Source: Bromus sterilis (taxonomy: Eukaryota; Streptophyta; Magnoliopsida; Poales; Poaceae). From it: 64,000 bases of DNA. Shown one piece after another: positions 22,578 through 34,209 of the stretch. How positions within the stretch are numbered: position 1 is the stretch's first letter; each line of letters opens with the position of its first letter. Both the position numbers and the translations under genes were made by a program. The notes beneath the pieces are model-generated. The model was not told the origin of the DNA and did no database searches. It worked only from the letters and a program-made list of their open reading frames with translations. Where the stretch lies: contig OX465600.1 in the NCBI GenBank assembly GCA_950022295.1, positions 8,184,001-8,248,000 on the forward strand, written 5' to 3'.

Positions 22578-25500
22578 ATGGCGTCGTCGTCCGCGGACTC
22601 GTCGCCCACCAGATGGGGCCTCAAGGAGCAGCGCAGCGTCTACCTCCGCTGGTTCTACCTCGCCGACGACGGTTCGTTCCTCCACGTTCCGATTTGGCCG
22701 ACCAGGCCGGTGAATGTTGCAGCTGACCATGCCACGTTCGATGGGTAGATGCGGACGGTCGGCTGACGGGGAGGGACGCGCTCAAGTTCTTCGCCATGTC
22801 CAAGCTCGACAGGGACGATCTCAAGCAGGTGAATCCCGGCGTTAATTACATTCACAATTAGGAGTACAACCTACGACGTTTCATTCACATTCAGATCAGC
22901 AATTCCAATGTCCCATTTCTGTTTTTCCGCAATCATGCATTTATTTTCCTTTCACTGAATTTTCATCTTCGCCAAGGCAAAATCTGTACCGCTTTGACCG
23001 ATACCTATTTTTAATTTGGATCTTCAGGTTTGGGCAATTGCTGATTCCAAACGTCAGGGCTATCTTGGATTCTCAGAGTTTATGACTGCAATGCAGGTTC
23101 CACCATGACACTGCTTCTGCATATTCTCAGAGTATGTTCTTGCAATCGTTATGATCATACGCTAAAACTACTTAATATGTATGGGAATGTGCAGCTGGTT
23201 TCTCTGGCACAGGCAGGGCATGACATTAGTCAAGAAACCCTTGCAAATGCAGGTACAGTTTATAGATATACACATTAATAGTCAATTTCAATCGACTTCG
23301 CATTGAGAACTATTGGTAGGCTTACAGTTTAATCTTGCTTCAGATTTGGCGAGCTTGCAGCCTCCGACAATGGAAGGTCTGGACAAGAAACTAGTATGTC
23401 TACCTTAATCCATAACTGTCATACTGTGCATCAGAAAATACTGCAGCATAAGATACTTTTACTTGTTTCACTCAAAACTCTGTTTTTTTATTTACCTTCA
23501 CATCCTCAAAGAAAAAAAGTTCTAGAAGCAAGAGCAGCTCCGACCTTGCAGGTATGAGTTTTTACATGAGTATCCAAGTATAGAATCGAGCAATTCCTTT
23601 TGTTTCCATTCATTCTTCAGACTAATTCTGGTTTGTTATTCCGTTGATCATGCAGCTTACCATCCAGTCCAAACGCCCATGTCAGCTAACTGGTTTAACT
23701 CGAAGTCGGGAAAGAAGGTACGTACATCCACCAGTTGTGTGCAGAACTGCAATTGGTTTGAAAGTTTGTTATTGCTTGAAACGCTGCATCATAATAAATA
23801 TTTTCCATTTTGCAGATAGCTATGAAATCAGTTACCTCGATAATCGATGGACTAAAGAAAGCATACATTGAGAAGTTGAGGCCTCTAGAAAAAACTTACC
23901 AGTATGATGAGTTTGTTTCACCTTTGCTGGTCAGTCTTAGCCTATTGTCCTTTACATGCTTGACTTCACCATGTCAGTTTCCCTTTTTTTTCGATTTTAA
24001 TTACCATGTTAGTTTCCATGCCAAGCATTTGATGTAATCTTATCTGTAGACTAGCAGTGATTTTGATGCGAAGCCAATGGTCATGCTGTTGGGTCAATAT
24101 TCCACTGGAAAAACCACATTCATAAAGCATTTACTGAAGACTAGTTACCCAGGTAAGCAAGATGGGTTGTTGCTCCTTCCCTTTCCTCCTGTCGGTAAAT
24201 GAGATTTGAGAATCGGTCGTACCTTTCTTTTGCATATCTTCCTTTCTTGACTATCATTTAATAGTATCTCTGATATTATTTTTGTAGGTGCTCATATTGG
24301 ACCAGAGCCTACGACTGACAGATTTGTTGTTATTGCTGTAAGTTCTCCATGGAGATGTCAATATCTCTGCCTAACTTCGGTTAATGTTACTTTGCATATT
24401 TTAGTTCAGTAGATATCTTCCACTCCCATTTTGGTGATGCAGTTTTCCACTACTGCAGACTGGACCTGATGAAAGATGCATTCCTGGAAACACAATTGCT
24501 GTGCAGGCAGACATGCCATACAGCGGCTTATCGGCGTTCGGAACGGCATTTTTATCCAAGTTTGAGTGTTCTCAGATGCCTCATCCAGTATATTCTCTCT
24601 CGCACCAAGCTTTTATCTCACCATATTGTGTATTTTAGGGGAAATAACTAACAGTAACCAGCTTCATTTTGTTTGCCAAGTTACTGGATCACATTACCTT
24701 TGTGGACACTCCTGGAGTTTTATCAGGGGAGAAGCAGAGAACACAGCGCAGCTACGATTTCACCGGAGTTACATCATGGTTTGCGGCCAAGTGTGACCTG
24801 ATCCTTCTCCTATTTGATCCACATAAGCTGGACATCAGCGACGAGTTCAAGCGCGTGATTGGGTCGCTACGTGGGCACGATGACAAAATACGCATAGTTC
24901 TCAACAAAGCAGATCAAGTTGACGCGCAGCAGGTGAATCAGTGTGTCTACCCATTGTCATACCTTCCTCTAGTTCTCAAATCAATATATTTTGTTTTCGA
25001 ATATGCACAAGAAACGAGTTCTCAAATCATATATCAGCGTGTCTATTCATTAAAGAAGGACGAAGACTCCCCAAAGGCCCAAAGTTCCACAGGTTTACAA
25101 ATATTTACAGTTGGAATTCATTCAACTTAGTTTCGATATCTTTTGGCTTTCAGCTCTAGCCTACCCCAATCTTTGGAATTGACAGACTTTGTTGTTGTTG
25201 TGGAATTCATCCAGCGCCACCAGAAAAATAAAACGAACTACTCCTGGTCTACCCACAGTGAACCCCCACCCCTCCTTGATTAGTCCAGCCTTTACACATC
25301 ATCTGCCCTCCTCTTCGATCCGTTTGATGCAGCTCGGCACTGACGGTGTTACTTTTGAGCATATTCCACTTTTGTCCCTTATTCCTGAAACAAGAGGTGC
25401 ATATATGTTTGAAGTTTTCATATCTCAAGTGGTGGCAAATAGAATAAGCCAGGTTGGTTGAAGCAAATGTGCAATCATTGACATATTATACTATTTGAAG

Positions 25501-26432
25501 GCTTCATGTCCAAGACTTATACAATAGGGCATCCAATTAAGTTGATTGAAAGCGACTGATATCTCAAGTGAAAGCAACTACATTAAGCAATAATGTACAT
25601 ATTCATACTTGTGGAAGGTTTCATAGATAACAGAACATCTAATGAGGTTTCATCGAAAGCAATCGATATCAGCTTCGCGCCTGTTTTTCGCATACGAAGT
25701 CTTCCTCATCACAAGTGGCAGCAGATTACATGGTATCTGGTTTGACTTTAAGCAATTGATAACTCTGGTTTTCACTGAATATTCTGATCAGCTGATGAGG
25801 GTCTACGGAGCGCTCCTTTGGTCGCTGGGCAAAGTCCTCAACACGCCGGAGGTCATGCGTGTCTACATAGGGTACATCCATTCGTCAACTCGTCGACCAA
25901 TCTTCTGATGATTTAGTAATGGTAGAGCATCGTCGTCGTCAATGATCCACATGTGTTTGCTTGCTTGCCGTGCAGGTCGTTCAACGACAAGCCGATCAGG
26001 GAGACGGCGGCCGGACCGCTGGGCTCGGAGCTGTTCGAGAAGGAGCAGGAGGACCTGATGTCTGACCTCAACGACATCCCCAAGAAGGCGTGCGACCGGC
26101 GGATCAACGAGTTCGTGAAGCGGGCGAGGTCGGCCAAGGTGCACGCGCACATCGTGGGGCACCTGAAGAAGGAGATGCCGGCGCTGATGGGGAAGGCCAA
26201 GGCGCAGCAGAGGCTGCTGGAGACGCTGGACGAGCAGTTCGCCCAGGTGCAGAAGGAGATGCACCTGCCGGCGGGCGACTTCCCGAGCGTCGACGAGTAC
26301 CGGGACGCGCTCAGCGCCTACAACTTCGACCGCTTCGAGCGGATCCGGCCCAAGATGGTGCAGGGCGTGGACGACATGCTCGCCTACGACATCCCCGACC
26401 TCCTCAAGCAGTTCAGGAACCCCTACGAGTGA
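22578..26432 (+). CDS. EHD1: EH-domain-containing protein, dynamin-like ATPase (EHD1-like)
   Basis: Complete 14-exon gene encoding 545 residues, the same length I recall for Arabidopsis EHD1. It acts in endocytosis and recycling-endosome membrane remodelling. Exons: 22578-22671, 22749-22828, 23028-23096, 23195-23252, 23344-23393, 23512-23551, 23656-23717, 23816-23929, 24050-24152, 24288-24337, 24459-24587, 24681-24932, 25792-25871, 25976-26432. All introns are GT-AG and phases agree throughout. The N-terminal EH domain (about residues 13-95) holds an EF-hand-like DDDADGRLTGRDALKFF and the WAIADSKRQGYLGFSEF helix. The P-loop GQYSTGKT is at 204-211, DTPG at 292-295 and NKAD at 358-361, as in dynamin-type G domains that bind ATP in EHDs. 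A basic helical region follows and the protein ends NPYE. Plant EHDs carry the EH domain at the N terminus, unlike animal ones. The first intron is only 77 nt and the twelfth is 859 nt. The acceptor of exon 6 (CTCAAAG before AAAAAAAG) is weak, so that join is the least certain. Confidence 0.96.
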
Positions 26433-26971
26433 ACTAACTCAAGGACCGTGGGTGGAAATGAATACGGTGGAACGAGTACAAATTTGTCAGCCGTCAGTGA
26501 AGTTGAGGTGTATGTTAACTTTGGTCATTGTACTTACATTGTACTATAAAAGTATCCATCAATACGCAATTACGTGATCTTGTTGGTGATCGACAATGTC
26601 GCATGATTGGCAATGGGCTGATATTGGATCCATCCCTGTGACGAATCTTACGACGGTAGCAGGACCATGGTGCGAGATGATGGTGGCGACATGGAACCAC
26701 TTTGGCGCTTTTCCCTGATGATCTGGAAGATGAAGGATGATCCATTCACAAGGAGATATGCCTTGGTTGTTCTAAATGTTTTTATTGGGGGTTTTAGGTT
26801 CATCAATCTTAGCCTCTTCAATCAACGAGATTCTACATCCTAAAACTGAAAGAGATTTTTTCAATAACTCGAATTAGTAGAAGCTTAAATTCTAGTACTG
26901 ATTATATGGCTAGGAGAAACTCTACCAGAGTCACCATATTGGTAGCCTTCATATCGCATGATTTATATGAA
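26433..26971. other. EHD 3' flank, no gene
   Basis: Likely contains the 3' UTR. No clear polyadenylation signal is assigned. Minus-strand open DNA at 26515-26745 is unrecognised. Confidence 0.35.
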
Positions 26972-27529
26972 CTAGATGATACCCCGCGCGTTGCTACGAT
27001 AATTATTAAGAAATAATTTGATGTTTTAAAACATAAAAATGTTTTAAACATAGTATAAATTGATTATAATTTCTTTTTGAAATAAATATTGCTTAGAGTA
27101 AAAGTCTAAGAAAATTTGATAAAAAAAATCCAAAATGACTATGATTTTTATTTTGTTAAATTATTACCTTGACAATATATTAGCAAGATGATATATGATG
27201 AGAAAAACATTGAGTAGAGATAGTGGAGACATCTCCACCCTTGGCTAAATCTAAAACAATCATAGCAAGTATAGATGTGTATAGAAAAATAAAATATAAG
27301 ATAAATCAAAAATTGATTTTTTTATAGAAAAATCGCTTATAAATCATGAGGCTAAGTGCATAAAAAGTTGTTATTTATCTATTTGCATGCGCATGCAGAG
27401 TTAATGGGAGCATATGCATGAAGAATTAGTGAAAATAAATTTTTGCATGGTGAACCTACTTGATAATGTGGATAGCTTGCATGTCAAGATAAATAGGTTA
27501 GTGAGGATGAAGTATTTATGTATTATAGA
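26972..27529 (-). mobile_element. Non-autonomous Helitron
   Basis: Read on the minus strand it begins TCTATAATACATAAATAC after an A and ends GGGGTATCATCTAG before a T, exactly the Helitron 5'-A|TC...CTAG|T-3' arrangement. Near the 3' end is the CAACGCGCGGGG motif shared with 1364-1866. A second, interrupted copy of the same family lies at 49577-52060. At 558 bp it has no coding sequence. Confidence 0.8.
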
Positions 27530-28319
27530 TACGAAGAATGCCAAGGTGTTGCACAAACTCCGAGTCGATCTCCATAATTATTGCCTCTGTATCATGGGAA
27601 TCTCTCATCAGTGTGACGTCTTTATTTCCTAATCTTTAATACACATTCATTTAAACCAAATACATCCAGTTAAACCCGAGTACCGAGGGCTTGGATGACT
27701 ATTAGCACGACGGGTGAGGGTGAGGGAAATTTCAGCTCGGTATCGATTCCGACGATGAGTATATTGACAACGACTCATTTTCGGTGGCAATTTTATTTTT
27801 GGGGTGCCAATTCCGATGGCGGCGAGCCGATTTCGGAGATAATGCTTGAAATTGTGAGAAGCACTGTAACAATCATCCACATGGATGCTCCATCTAATGC
27901 TTCTCACAATGTCAAACATCGACATCGGTTTCACTCCTCCATGCGTCTAGTTTGGATGCCGAGTCGTGGATTTGTTCTCACCTAATAGTAAAAAATATGA
28001 TAACCATTTTGGGGACACATATGTAGATTCTTATGTGTCTTTCAAAATGGTTGGTGTCGTTTTCAGTGGCGCTTCAGGTAAAGTTGCTCTAAGTTTGCAT
28101 GAACTGTGCGCCGAACTGATTTATAGCTTTAGTATGTGTGGATTATAATAGTATATCACGAGTAATAAAAATTTCTGATCGCAAAAAAAAGTCACTAGGG
28201 AGTGTGTCACCTTGTCTACGAAGCGTATGGTTGACAAATTTGACCACCCCCCTACAGTAACCTAGAAATCGCATCAGTACAAGGTTTATCACCAACCATT
28301 TCATTAAAAAAGAAGTTAT
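27530..28319. other. Intergenic, unrecognised repeat-like DNA
   Basis: No gene is supported. 27840-27910 contains an inverted pair (GAAATTGTGAGAAGCA / TGCTTCTCACAATGTC) that could be part of a small inverted-repeat element, but no ends or target duplication are clear. Confidence 0.3.
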
Positions 28320-29050
28320 CACCAACCCCTACTTCAAAAAAAGGTTTATCACCAACCCCTCTTGGATCGGCCTCGTCAACCTCGGCCGACCTGGACTCGT
28401 CGTGGTCGGAGCTGACATGCTCGCCTACGATCGACATCCCCGGCCAGCCTCCTCCCTCAACCACGCCGCCCTACGAGCGAGCCAGAGCAGTCGCCGTGGA
28501 AAGGCACTGGCCACCCACACCCACGGCACGGCGGGCACACGCAGCCGCTGCTCCACGTGACCCGTAATCCACCATGTCCACATCAAGGTAGCTAGCTCAT
28601 CACTCATCAGCCAACCCCGTTCCGTTCTGGACACCGGAATTTCGCGGCAACCGAACCATGCACGTACGTCCTCGCATGAATTTCCGTTCAAGTCCCGTGG
28701 TCGGGAATGATAATCTATCGACCCAAATTTTCATCGGCACTACGTAACGATAAGTAGTAGGTGGTGACCTGACCTGACCCGACTCCTAAAAGTCTGCACT
28801 TGTGCAACCAACGACGTCCGTTGTGCACCCGTATGTACGTACACACGTACATAAACGGCCGTGGCCGTAGCCCGTCCGTAGCGGTGACCGTCTTACTCTT
28901 TACGTTTACACGCTCGTAACCAAGACTTTTCGGCTGCCGTCGCGACCCGACCGTTCACCACAGGCCACAAGCAGCTGCCAAAACCAACGCCAATGCCCAA
29001 GTTGGACCATCCCTGTCATGCTCTTGGCTGCTCCCGGCAAATAATACGCC
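28320..29050 (+). promoter_or_regulatory. Gene-less duplicate of the promoter at 33.2-33.9 kb
   Basis: The order of matching blocks follows 33170-33910: ATCACCAACCC, GACATGCTCGCCTACGA, CCGTGGAAAGG, CCGCTGCTCCACGTGACCC, AACCCCGTTCCGTT, GGTGGTGACCTGAC and CTAAAAG. The copy at 33.2 kb leads into the gene at 34210. Here the similarity ends before any coding sequence and transposon-like DNA follows. The shared CCACGTGAC block holds a G-box core (CACGTG). It may be a relic of a duplication that lost its gene. Confidence 0.7.
28405..28490 (+). pseudogene. Scrap resembling the last EHD exon
   Basis: GACATGCTCGCCTACGA followed by CGACATCCCCG, then TCCTCCCTCAA and CCCTACGAG, parallels the end of the EHD coding region (26374-26429: GACATGCTCGCCTACGA, CATCCCCGACCTCCTCAAG, CCCTACGAG). 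A few bases are inserted and the frame is lost. A similar but shorter scrap is at 33226-33262. Confidence 0.55.
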
Positions 29051-29099
29051 CGGAATTTGTACACCATCTTCATCACTAATCTTTAAACATCCCACAACT

Positions 29100-30985
29100 G
29101 TTGGCATTCAGATCATTTTTGTCATTTAATTCCTTTTTTTACTCGATTGTGGACAAGATCAATTCTTCATCAATGCCAAGACCACAATGTTAAAAAAAGG
29201 TTTGACATGTTGCATTGGTGGCCGTCGAGCGAGGGTGAGAACGATCTACACCGAACGACGGAGGCGGAGGGCGCTGTCATCATCGCAGTTGTCCATGCAT
29301 TCGACATCCTCGCCGGATGCGTACCAGTCACCCCACTACTACGCCACCAAGCCTTTGGGTCGTCAGGAGCAGTCATCGGCCGTTTTGTATATCATCGACG
29401 TCGCTACGGGGATGAACCGTTTCGTGGATTCACTGACACCGTAGCTCATCCGATCGCGATCACCGGATGATCTGCATGATTTCCTCTCTCTATTCGCCAA
29501 AATATCTTCGGCCACCGAGTCACAAAGAGTTGTTCGGGATGATCAACGAAGGAGGTGAAGGCGGGGCCGATAGTTACGATGATGGGACGGTGAATGAATC
29601 GCAAGCGGACTAGAAGGAGGACGATTTCAGCCGATGCAAAGAAAAGGGGGGAGAGGAGAAAGTTTTAATATGCAGGAGGATTAAATCGTCTGCCATAAGT
29701 AGTTGGTCACTAGTGTTAGTCCGATCATACGAGCGGCGCAAAGAAGCACAACATCTTGGACCTAAATTCATATTTAGTTGGAGCATAAGAATTTTGAGCC
29801 CCATGCCAACACTCATTCGACACCGTGGTTCAAAAGTACTCAACAATAGATGGTATATCATTCAAGAGTATGTGAGCAAATTTTGTGGCCACCTCAACCA
29901 AATCTTTATCGATGGTCAAATGAATCACTGGTGATCGAGCAAGTAAGTAGTTTTGCATTGTGTTCTTGATCGGATATGCAAATTGTTAGCCGAATGTTCC
30001 TTATGTTGGTCAATTTTCCGGATATGCAAACTATTGGTCAAATATGAAAATTATTAGTCGGACGCTCTTTATATTGGTCAATTGGCCGAATATGCAAAAA
30101 AAAATGCCAGATGTTTTTGTGTTGTTCATTTTTCTGGATAAGATTGTTGATAAATATGCTTAATTTTTGTAGCCCTCTCATGCTTGCAATTTGCATTTGA
30201 TCGGTGGAGAAGAAGAGACTCGTCATTATGCATTGTTCATGATGAGGGTGATCAAACCGACCCATCAAATGAATCACTCAAGAAGGTTAGAAGGGTCGGG
30301 GTTCTATGGAAGTAAGTGGGAGAAAGAGAAGGAGAGGCGAGATGGGGTGGGTGCCAAGATGATGAACAAAATTTGAGGACATCTTGGTTAAGAAGGAACA
30401 TGCATCAAGCGCAACGCTATCAAGGGTGAAAAGAAGGCCGAGAGGTTTAACGTCTTCAAGGCGGCTACCGTAAAAAGATCATCATCCAAGAGCAAAAGGT
30501 CGAGTCTAAATTGCTCACATTAAATATGGTGACTTAGATCCCGATGTAGTGATGATCGTGCAAGCTTTCTGAGTGCGGACGTTTAAACACATGACGGTTT
30601 TTCTAGCGGTAGAAGAGGTAGAGGAGGCCATTCAGGTGACGGCGGCAACTAGTGTGGATCTTTGAACTTGGCAGGGCCACGAACAGTCGGTCGAAGAGGG
30701 CGGTTTTTACACGGAATGGTCGGGCTAACACATTTGTGACACTTTTGTGATTGGCATGTAAAACAATGTACATCTGCTTCTTCTTGGTTATGATCGGGCG
30801 TTAAATTAGCCCATTGCTATCCATTTCAAATTGGATCTTTTTCTTGGGCTCGGAGGTGGGTGAGCATTTAGGGGATGTGGTTGAATGTCCAACTCCCACA
30901 TCAGTGTTCGTGAACTGGCCTGGACATGTCCACGGACAAATGTGATGTCCGTTTTAAGCGCCAGCGTTGGAGATGCCCTTATCCT
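29100..30985 (+). mobile_element. Decayed PIF/Harbinger-type element with NAM-associated-like fragments
   Basis: The right end reads CAGCGTTGGAGATGCCCTTA (30962-30981), a typical terminus of this grass repeat class. About 30290-30560 gives broken readings of a Lys/Glu-rich region plus a stretch of the LNM-x-DLDPD type, as found in transposon NAM-associated proteins. The interior is full of stops. The left boundary is approximate, because no matching left TIR was found. Confidence 0.45.
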
Positions 30986-32015
30986 TCCATTATAAGCTTT
31001 ATTGTGAGAAAGCTCTTAGAAATAAATCATGACATTAGTTTTTATGATAAATGATAAATTTTATTCATTTATAATGAACATTAAGGGAGTATAAATATAA
31101 TAGCACACATTCAATTTCTGCTTCGTTAAGATGCACACGATCAATATCAATCGCATACTTACAGAATAGACACCGAAAAAGTAGCAAAGTCATACAAGAG
31201 CAAACCTATGCTATAGTGGAGTAAGAGAGAAAATAATCATGAAATGATCAAAACAATGATCAACAAACTATAACATCGATCATATTTGCATCAATCATCT
31301 CTTGTCATCACACACCATGAAAAGGGTTCTTCAATACCAACACCATAAGGAAGGAAACGAATCGCAAGCGTAATTGTCGCTAGACCCAACACCCAAGGCT
31401 AGATCATTCGTGTTCACCCTCAAGAACAAGGCCTAGAAAAATTGAGTAATTCACTCAACAATGTAAAGACACAAGCAACATCATCATTTTTTAAGCTTCA
31501 AGCAACATCATCATTGTCAGGTATAACCATGTATGATTAACCCTCGAGTTATCACTGAGGAGCACAAGCCCGATACTCATAGTCATCATGTGTTCTTGTC
31601 ACCATTTTTCGAGATCCCAACTACTATGTGCATCACACGGTCATGAGTTAGATGTCATGCAAGTGAATGCCATGCTCGAACAAGTAGGCAATCGAGTCGC
31701 AACAACCAAATTTTTATTAGGTGTCTTCCAAAGGGAACAATAAAGTGCATTGTAAGTTTCGGGATAAAATTCAACAACCAAAGACGAAAGGAGGAGTGAG
31801 TTTTCAAGGCTTTTGAACTTTTCATCAGGCTTTATTGGCCCGTCAAGCATGAAGATTATTAGTGAAGCCTGAAAATTTGTGTGCACAAGTTCTTAAATCA
31901 CAATACTATCCACATGGTAAACTTGAAGATATTTTTTCTTTGGTAATTCCTCTTCTTTGTTTGAGGGTATGAGTCAAGACATAGATTACTTAAGAAAGGG
32001 TTAATATGAATACTT
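30986..32015. other. Intergenic, nothing recognised
   Basis: AT-rich DNA with a direct duplication of CAAGCAACATCATCAT near 31470-31515. No gene is seen. Confidence 0.3.
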
Positions 32016-33160
32016 GGCAATGGTAGATCCATCAAAATTTGGCGTGAAAATTGGATATGGAGACCCCATTCTTTTAAACCAATCTCCTAGCGGGGAAGAT
32101 GTAGATTTCTACATGTCTCTGATCTTCTCAATGATAATGGTTCTTGGAAGTTGGATGAAATCCTAATATTCCAAACCTCTCCTAGGGATCCTGACGATTT
32201 CCTATCATAGGGTCCGTAGAAGATAGGTTCCTTTTTTGTCATATCAGCCTATAACTTTACATTTGAGGAGTCATGAAAACCACTTGAGACTTCATCAAGT
32301 TTGACACTTGATGAACGTATTTTGTCCTCCCACTGTAATTTTTTCTGCATGGAATGTCACTTTTAACTCTCTCCCGACTTGATAGGATAACAATAAAAGG
32401 GGCCTTGAAGTTTTAGATTTGTGCCATGTGTGCGACTAGGAACAAGAAGATACCTCTCATGCCCTTTGCAGATGCCCAAACTCAGTTGAACTATGGAACT
32501 GTATGTTGACCCTTTGGAACCTACCCAACATCCAAGAAGTCCAGAACACGGGTATTGAATGGCTACTTGGCGTTTTAATGCCATGACCGGATGTGTAGAG
32601 ATATATGTTGCTACCGGTTCTTTGGAGATGTTGACATATCAGGAACGACATTGTACACAATAATCCACTATTGTGGTTAAAGGTGTCGAAACGGTTCAAA
32701 TGGAGATTGCCATTAGCGTTGCAACTTTCTAACCATTCAGTTCTGTTGGAGGTAGATTCGATCACAACGGTGAAAACAGGGGTCGCGCTATCGATAAACC
32801 ATTCTTTGGTGACAGAGATTACATGTCTTCTATCACTTTATAAAGCCTGTATTACTCGTAGCCAAAATTTAATCACTGTCTTGTTAGCAAACTTTGTAGG
32901 CAAAAACAATAGGACCGTTGTTTGGTTAGATTTAGCCATTTAGTAGTATTTCATCTCTGTAAAGTTCATTATAAGTTTGATGATGTTGAGTAATGCAAGT
33001 GTTTGTTGTAAATGGTGATGTTGTTGAGTAGTGCAGTTGCCTGTTGTAATTGTAATGGTGTTGAGTAATGCAAGTGTTTGTTTTAATTCTGATTATGTTG
33101 AGTAATGTAAGTGTTTACACGGAAAGAAAACTTTTATCAGCAAACTTTTGTCAAAAAAAA
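32016..33160 (+). mobile_element. LINE ORF2 3' remnant with repeated tail
   Basis: About 32027-32160 reads GRSIKIWRENWIWRPHSF, the post-RT region of plant LINEs. About 32430-32580 reads with shifts as SHALCRCPNSVELWNCMLTL, the zinc-binding region. 32671-32943 reads VLLEVDSITTVK and ends LLANFVGKNNRTVVWLDLA, the RNase H end of ORF2. Frames change between blocks, so it is dead. The tail (about 32979-33120) holds three to four copies of a unit around TGTTGAGTAATGCAAGTGTT. The 5' part of the element is absent. Confidence 0.7.
32979..33120 (+). repeat. Short tandem array in LINE tail
   Basis: Recurring GTTGAGTAATGCAAGTGTTTG and diverged forms appear at about 32985, 33025, 33058 and 33097, spaced irregularly at roughly 35-45 bp. 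Confidence 0.65.
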
Positions 33161-33169
33161 CGAACAAAG

Positions 33170-34209
33170 AAAGAAGTTCATCACCAACCCATCTTCGGCC
33201 GCAACCGGGCTGCACACACATGTCCGGGACATGCTCGCCTACGACATTCCCGGCCACCCCAAAATCCACTGCGATGGACCGTGGAAAGGAGAGGCAGTGT
33301 CCACCACCCACGGCACGCGCGGCCGCTGCTCCACGTGACCCCTAATCCATGTCCACATCGAGGTAGATTAGATAGCTTAGCTCATGACTCATGACTCATG
33401 AGCCGTGCCAACCCCGTTCCGTTGGGGACACACACCGGAATCATGCACGCACGTAGTACGTACGTCCTCGCCGGAATTCCCCGTGTCATCATCCCCATGG
33501 TGAGTCAAGAAATCGTATCAGGCAGCACGAGCTCCAAATCTGCACAATAAACGGCACTACCCACTACGTACCACAGGAGTAGTACGTACGTAGAGCTATG
33601 GCTAGCAGTAAGTATCAGTAGGTGGTGACCTGACTCGTGGACTCTAAAAGCTCCGTATTATCAGTACACGTATGCATACGCGCTACGTGCCAAACCAAAC
33701 CGCCTCGCCGTGCCGTGCCGTGGTGCACCGGCGACCGGCCGTCTTACGTTTACGCGGTCGCATCCACGACCTCCGACCCGACCACACGCCACACACACCA
33801 CAAGAGTAGTAGTAGTAGTACGGCGCTCGTACCAGTCCAACTTGCCAAAGTCCCAAACCCAAAGCCGAACGGAGTTGGACCAATGGAATGCAGATTTGCC
33901 ATGCCCATCTCCCCCTCCCTGCAATAATAGGCCCTCGGTTCCCACCCACCAGACCCAACACCACACCCACACCCACACCCAGGGGGTAGGGTTCCTTCTC
34001 CCCTTGCTCTCTTCCCCTTCCCCATCCTCCTCCTCACCCTCTCTCGCCTGAGCCGCCAGCCCAAGAAGAGCTGGGGGAGCAACAGCGACGTCCCAGCCAC
34101 CCCCACCAACCCTCCGCCGTCGACCACTTAACCCGGCAACCACCACCACCCACTCCCAGTGAGCCTCCTAACAACTACTACTAGTACCACCACTGACCTT
34201 GCTGCCGGG
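33170..34209 (+). promoter_or_regulatory. Promoter and 5' leader of the 34210 gene
   Basis: The distal part (33170-33910) is duplicated at 28320-29050. It includes a G-box core inside CCACGTGACC and TGCATACG/TACGTACG-rich stretches. 33226-33262 carries a short EHD-exon-like scrap (GACATGCTCGCCTACGA). 33940-34209 is a pyrimidine-rich leader ending in ACC/CCA repeats and ACTACTACTAG. No TATA box is firmly assigned. Confidence 0.5.

Noticed and set aside
24933..25791. Separate gene or transposon inside EHD intron 12
   Set aside because: 859-bp intron with open stretches, but no TIRs, target duplication or protein similarity seen; flanking exons join in phase.
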